A stretch of DNA of 6,766 nt from an uncultured Oligoflexia bacterium (lineage in GTDB: Bacteria > Bdellovibrionota > Bacteriovoracia > Bacteriovoracales > Bacteriovoracaceae), in the NCBI GenBank assembly GCA_950060715.1, contig CATLVA010000082.1:1-6766 (forward strand), given 5' to 3'. Made by a program: the position numbers and the translations under genes. The notes below the pieces were generated by a model that was given only the letters and a program-made list of their open reading frames with translations, was not told the DNA's origin and did no database searches. Numbering within the stretch: position 1 is the first letter of the stretch; every line of letters begins with the position of its first letter. This document shows, one piece after another, positions 6,397 to 6,766 of the stretch.

Positions 6397-6458
6397 GGAG
6401 ATAAGTTTAGCTCAGACTTTATAAAAGGTGAAGGATTGTTAAAGGAGATTAATTGGTT

Positions 6459-6766
6459 TCAACCATTTCGCGATCCCTCTAATATCTTTTCTGAGCAATC
6501 TTTAGCACCATGAAGCACAGAAATATCGCCAGTTGTTTCAAGAATAACGGCTTTAACCTCCGAGTAATCTAGTACATTGGCTTCTCTAAGTTTGGCAACT
6601 AGGTCATCTTTACAAACTCTAGAGCTACTTAGTGCCTCATGAAATATCTCTCCATTTCTCATAAGGATCACTGGTTGGTTTTCTATAACGGTTTTAAATA
6701 GAGGAGATGTTTTTCTTAATCTAGCAATCACTACTTGGAGAAAAAATAATGATGCCACTGCAGTCA
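6459..6766 (-). CDS. DUF421/YetF-like membrane protein, C-terminal cytoplasmic domain (5' end outside window)
   Basis: The frame is open to the right window edge, so the N-terminal membrane segments are missing and 102 codons are visible before the TGA at 6459-6461. The visible part fits the cytoplasmic domain of DUF421 proteins (YetF, YcaP): a last hydrophobic stretch, KTSPLFKTVIENQPVILMRNG, which is the family pattern of a small-residue linker, a Pro and a NG turn, then a DDL..KLREANV..YSEV segment and an AILETTGDISV strand. Family members have three membrane helices followed by this domain, and their function is poorly defined (envelope or spore-germination roles have been suggested). A GTG near 6758 is in frame but sits inside the hydrophobic segment and is unlikely to be the start. 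The downstream DUF481-like gene begins 62 bases after its stop; I see no terminator between them. Confidence 0.8.
   Translation of the reverse strand, partial: TAVASLFFLQVVIARLRKTSPLFKTVIENQPVILMRNGEIFHEALSSSRVCKDDLVAKLREANVLDYSEVKAVILETTGDISVLHGAKDCSEKILEGSRNG

Noticed and set aside
6451..6468. Terminator hairpin after the DUF421-like gene (TGGTT/AACCA at the stop codon)
   Set aside because: The stem is short with a very small loop and no T-run follows on the minus strand.
1..6766. CRISPR arrays, tRNA or rRNA genes, insertion sequences
   Set aside because: No regularly spaced repeats, cloverleaf sequences, transposase motifs or terminal inverted repeats were seen.

Overview
The window is AT-rich (by eye about one third G+C) bacterial DNA. 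It holds six protein-coding genes, two of them cut by the window edges, and one intergenic region with a strong candidate for a small-RNA gene. Several products are exported or membrane-bound, with Sec-type signal peptides and an outer-membrane beta-barrel protein. The low G+C, the envelope-rich gene set, the secreted hydrolases and a sigma-54 promoter fit a Gram-negative bacterium. Bdellovibrionota (Bacteriovorax/Halobacteriovorax-like) is a reasonable guess, but it rests on general resemblance and no marker gene here proves it.

Layout. Positions 1-1374 (+) hold the C-terminal part of a large protein I do not recognise. It meets, tail to tail with a 4-base overlap, a minus-strand gene (1371-2762) for a TMEM43/LUMA-family membrane protein carrying a C-terminal GYF_2-type domain. 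The region 2763-3135 lies between divergent genes. It holds an excellent -24/-12 sigma-54 promoter (2939-2956), a predicted structured transcript of about 146 nt, and a strong intrinsic terminator (3084-3110). I read this as a sigma-54-dependent small RNA, or alternatively an attenuated leader of the gene that follows. Positions 3136-4521 (+) encode an exported calcineurin-like metallophosphoesterase with altered signature motifs (GDLEGD and GNRD in place of GDxHG and GNHE). It abuts, with no spacer, a convergent minus-strand gene (4522-5589) for an exported papain-like cysteine peptidase. Upstream of that on the minus strand are a DUF481-type outer-membrane protein (5680-6396) and, running off the right edge, the C-terminal cytoplasmic domain of a DUF421/YetF-like membrane protein (6459-6766).

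How they fit together. The three minus-strand genes on the right are co-directional with gaps of about 60-90 bases and could be partly co-transcribed, although their functions do not form a recognisable pathway. The most notable element is the sigma-54 promoter, structured RNA and terminator unit at 2939-3110, which no protein-coding feature explains. The terminator ends only 25 bases before the phosphatase start codon, so the RNA unit and the phosphatase are probably linked in regulation.
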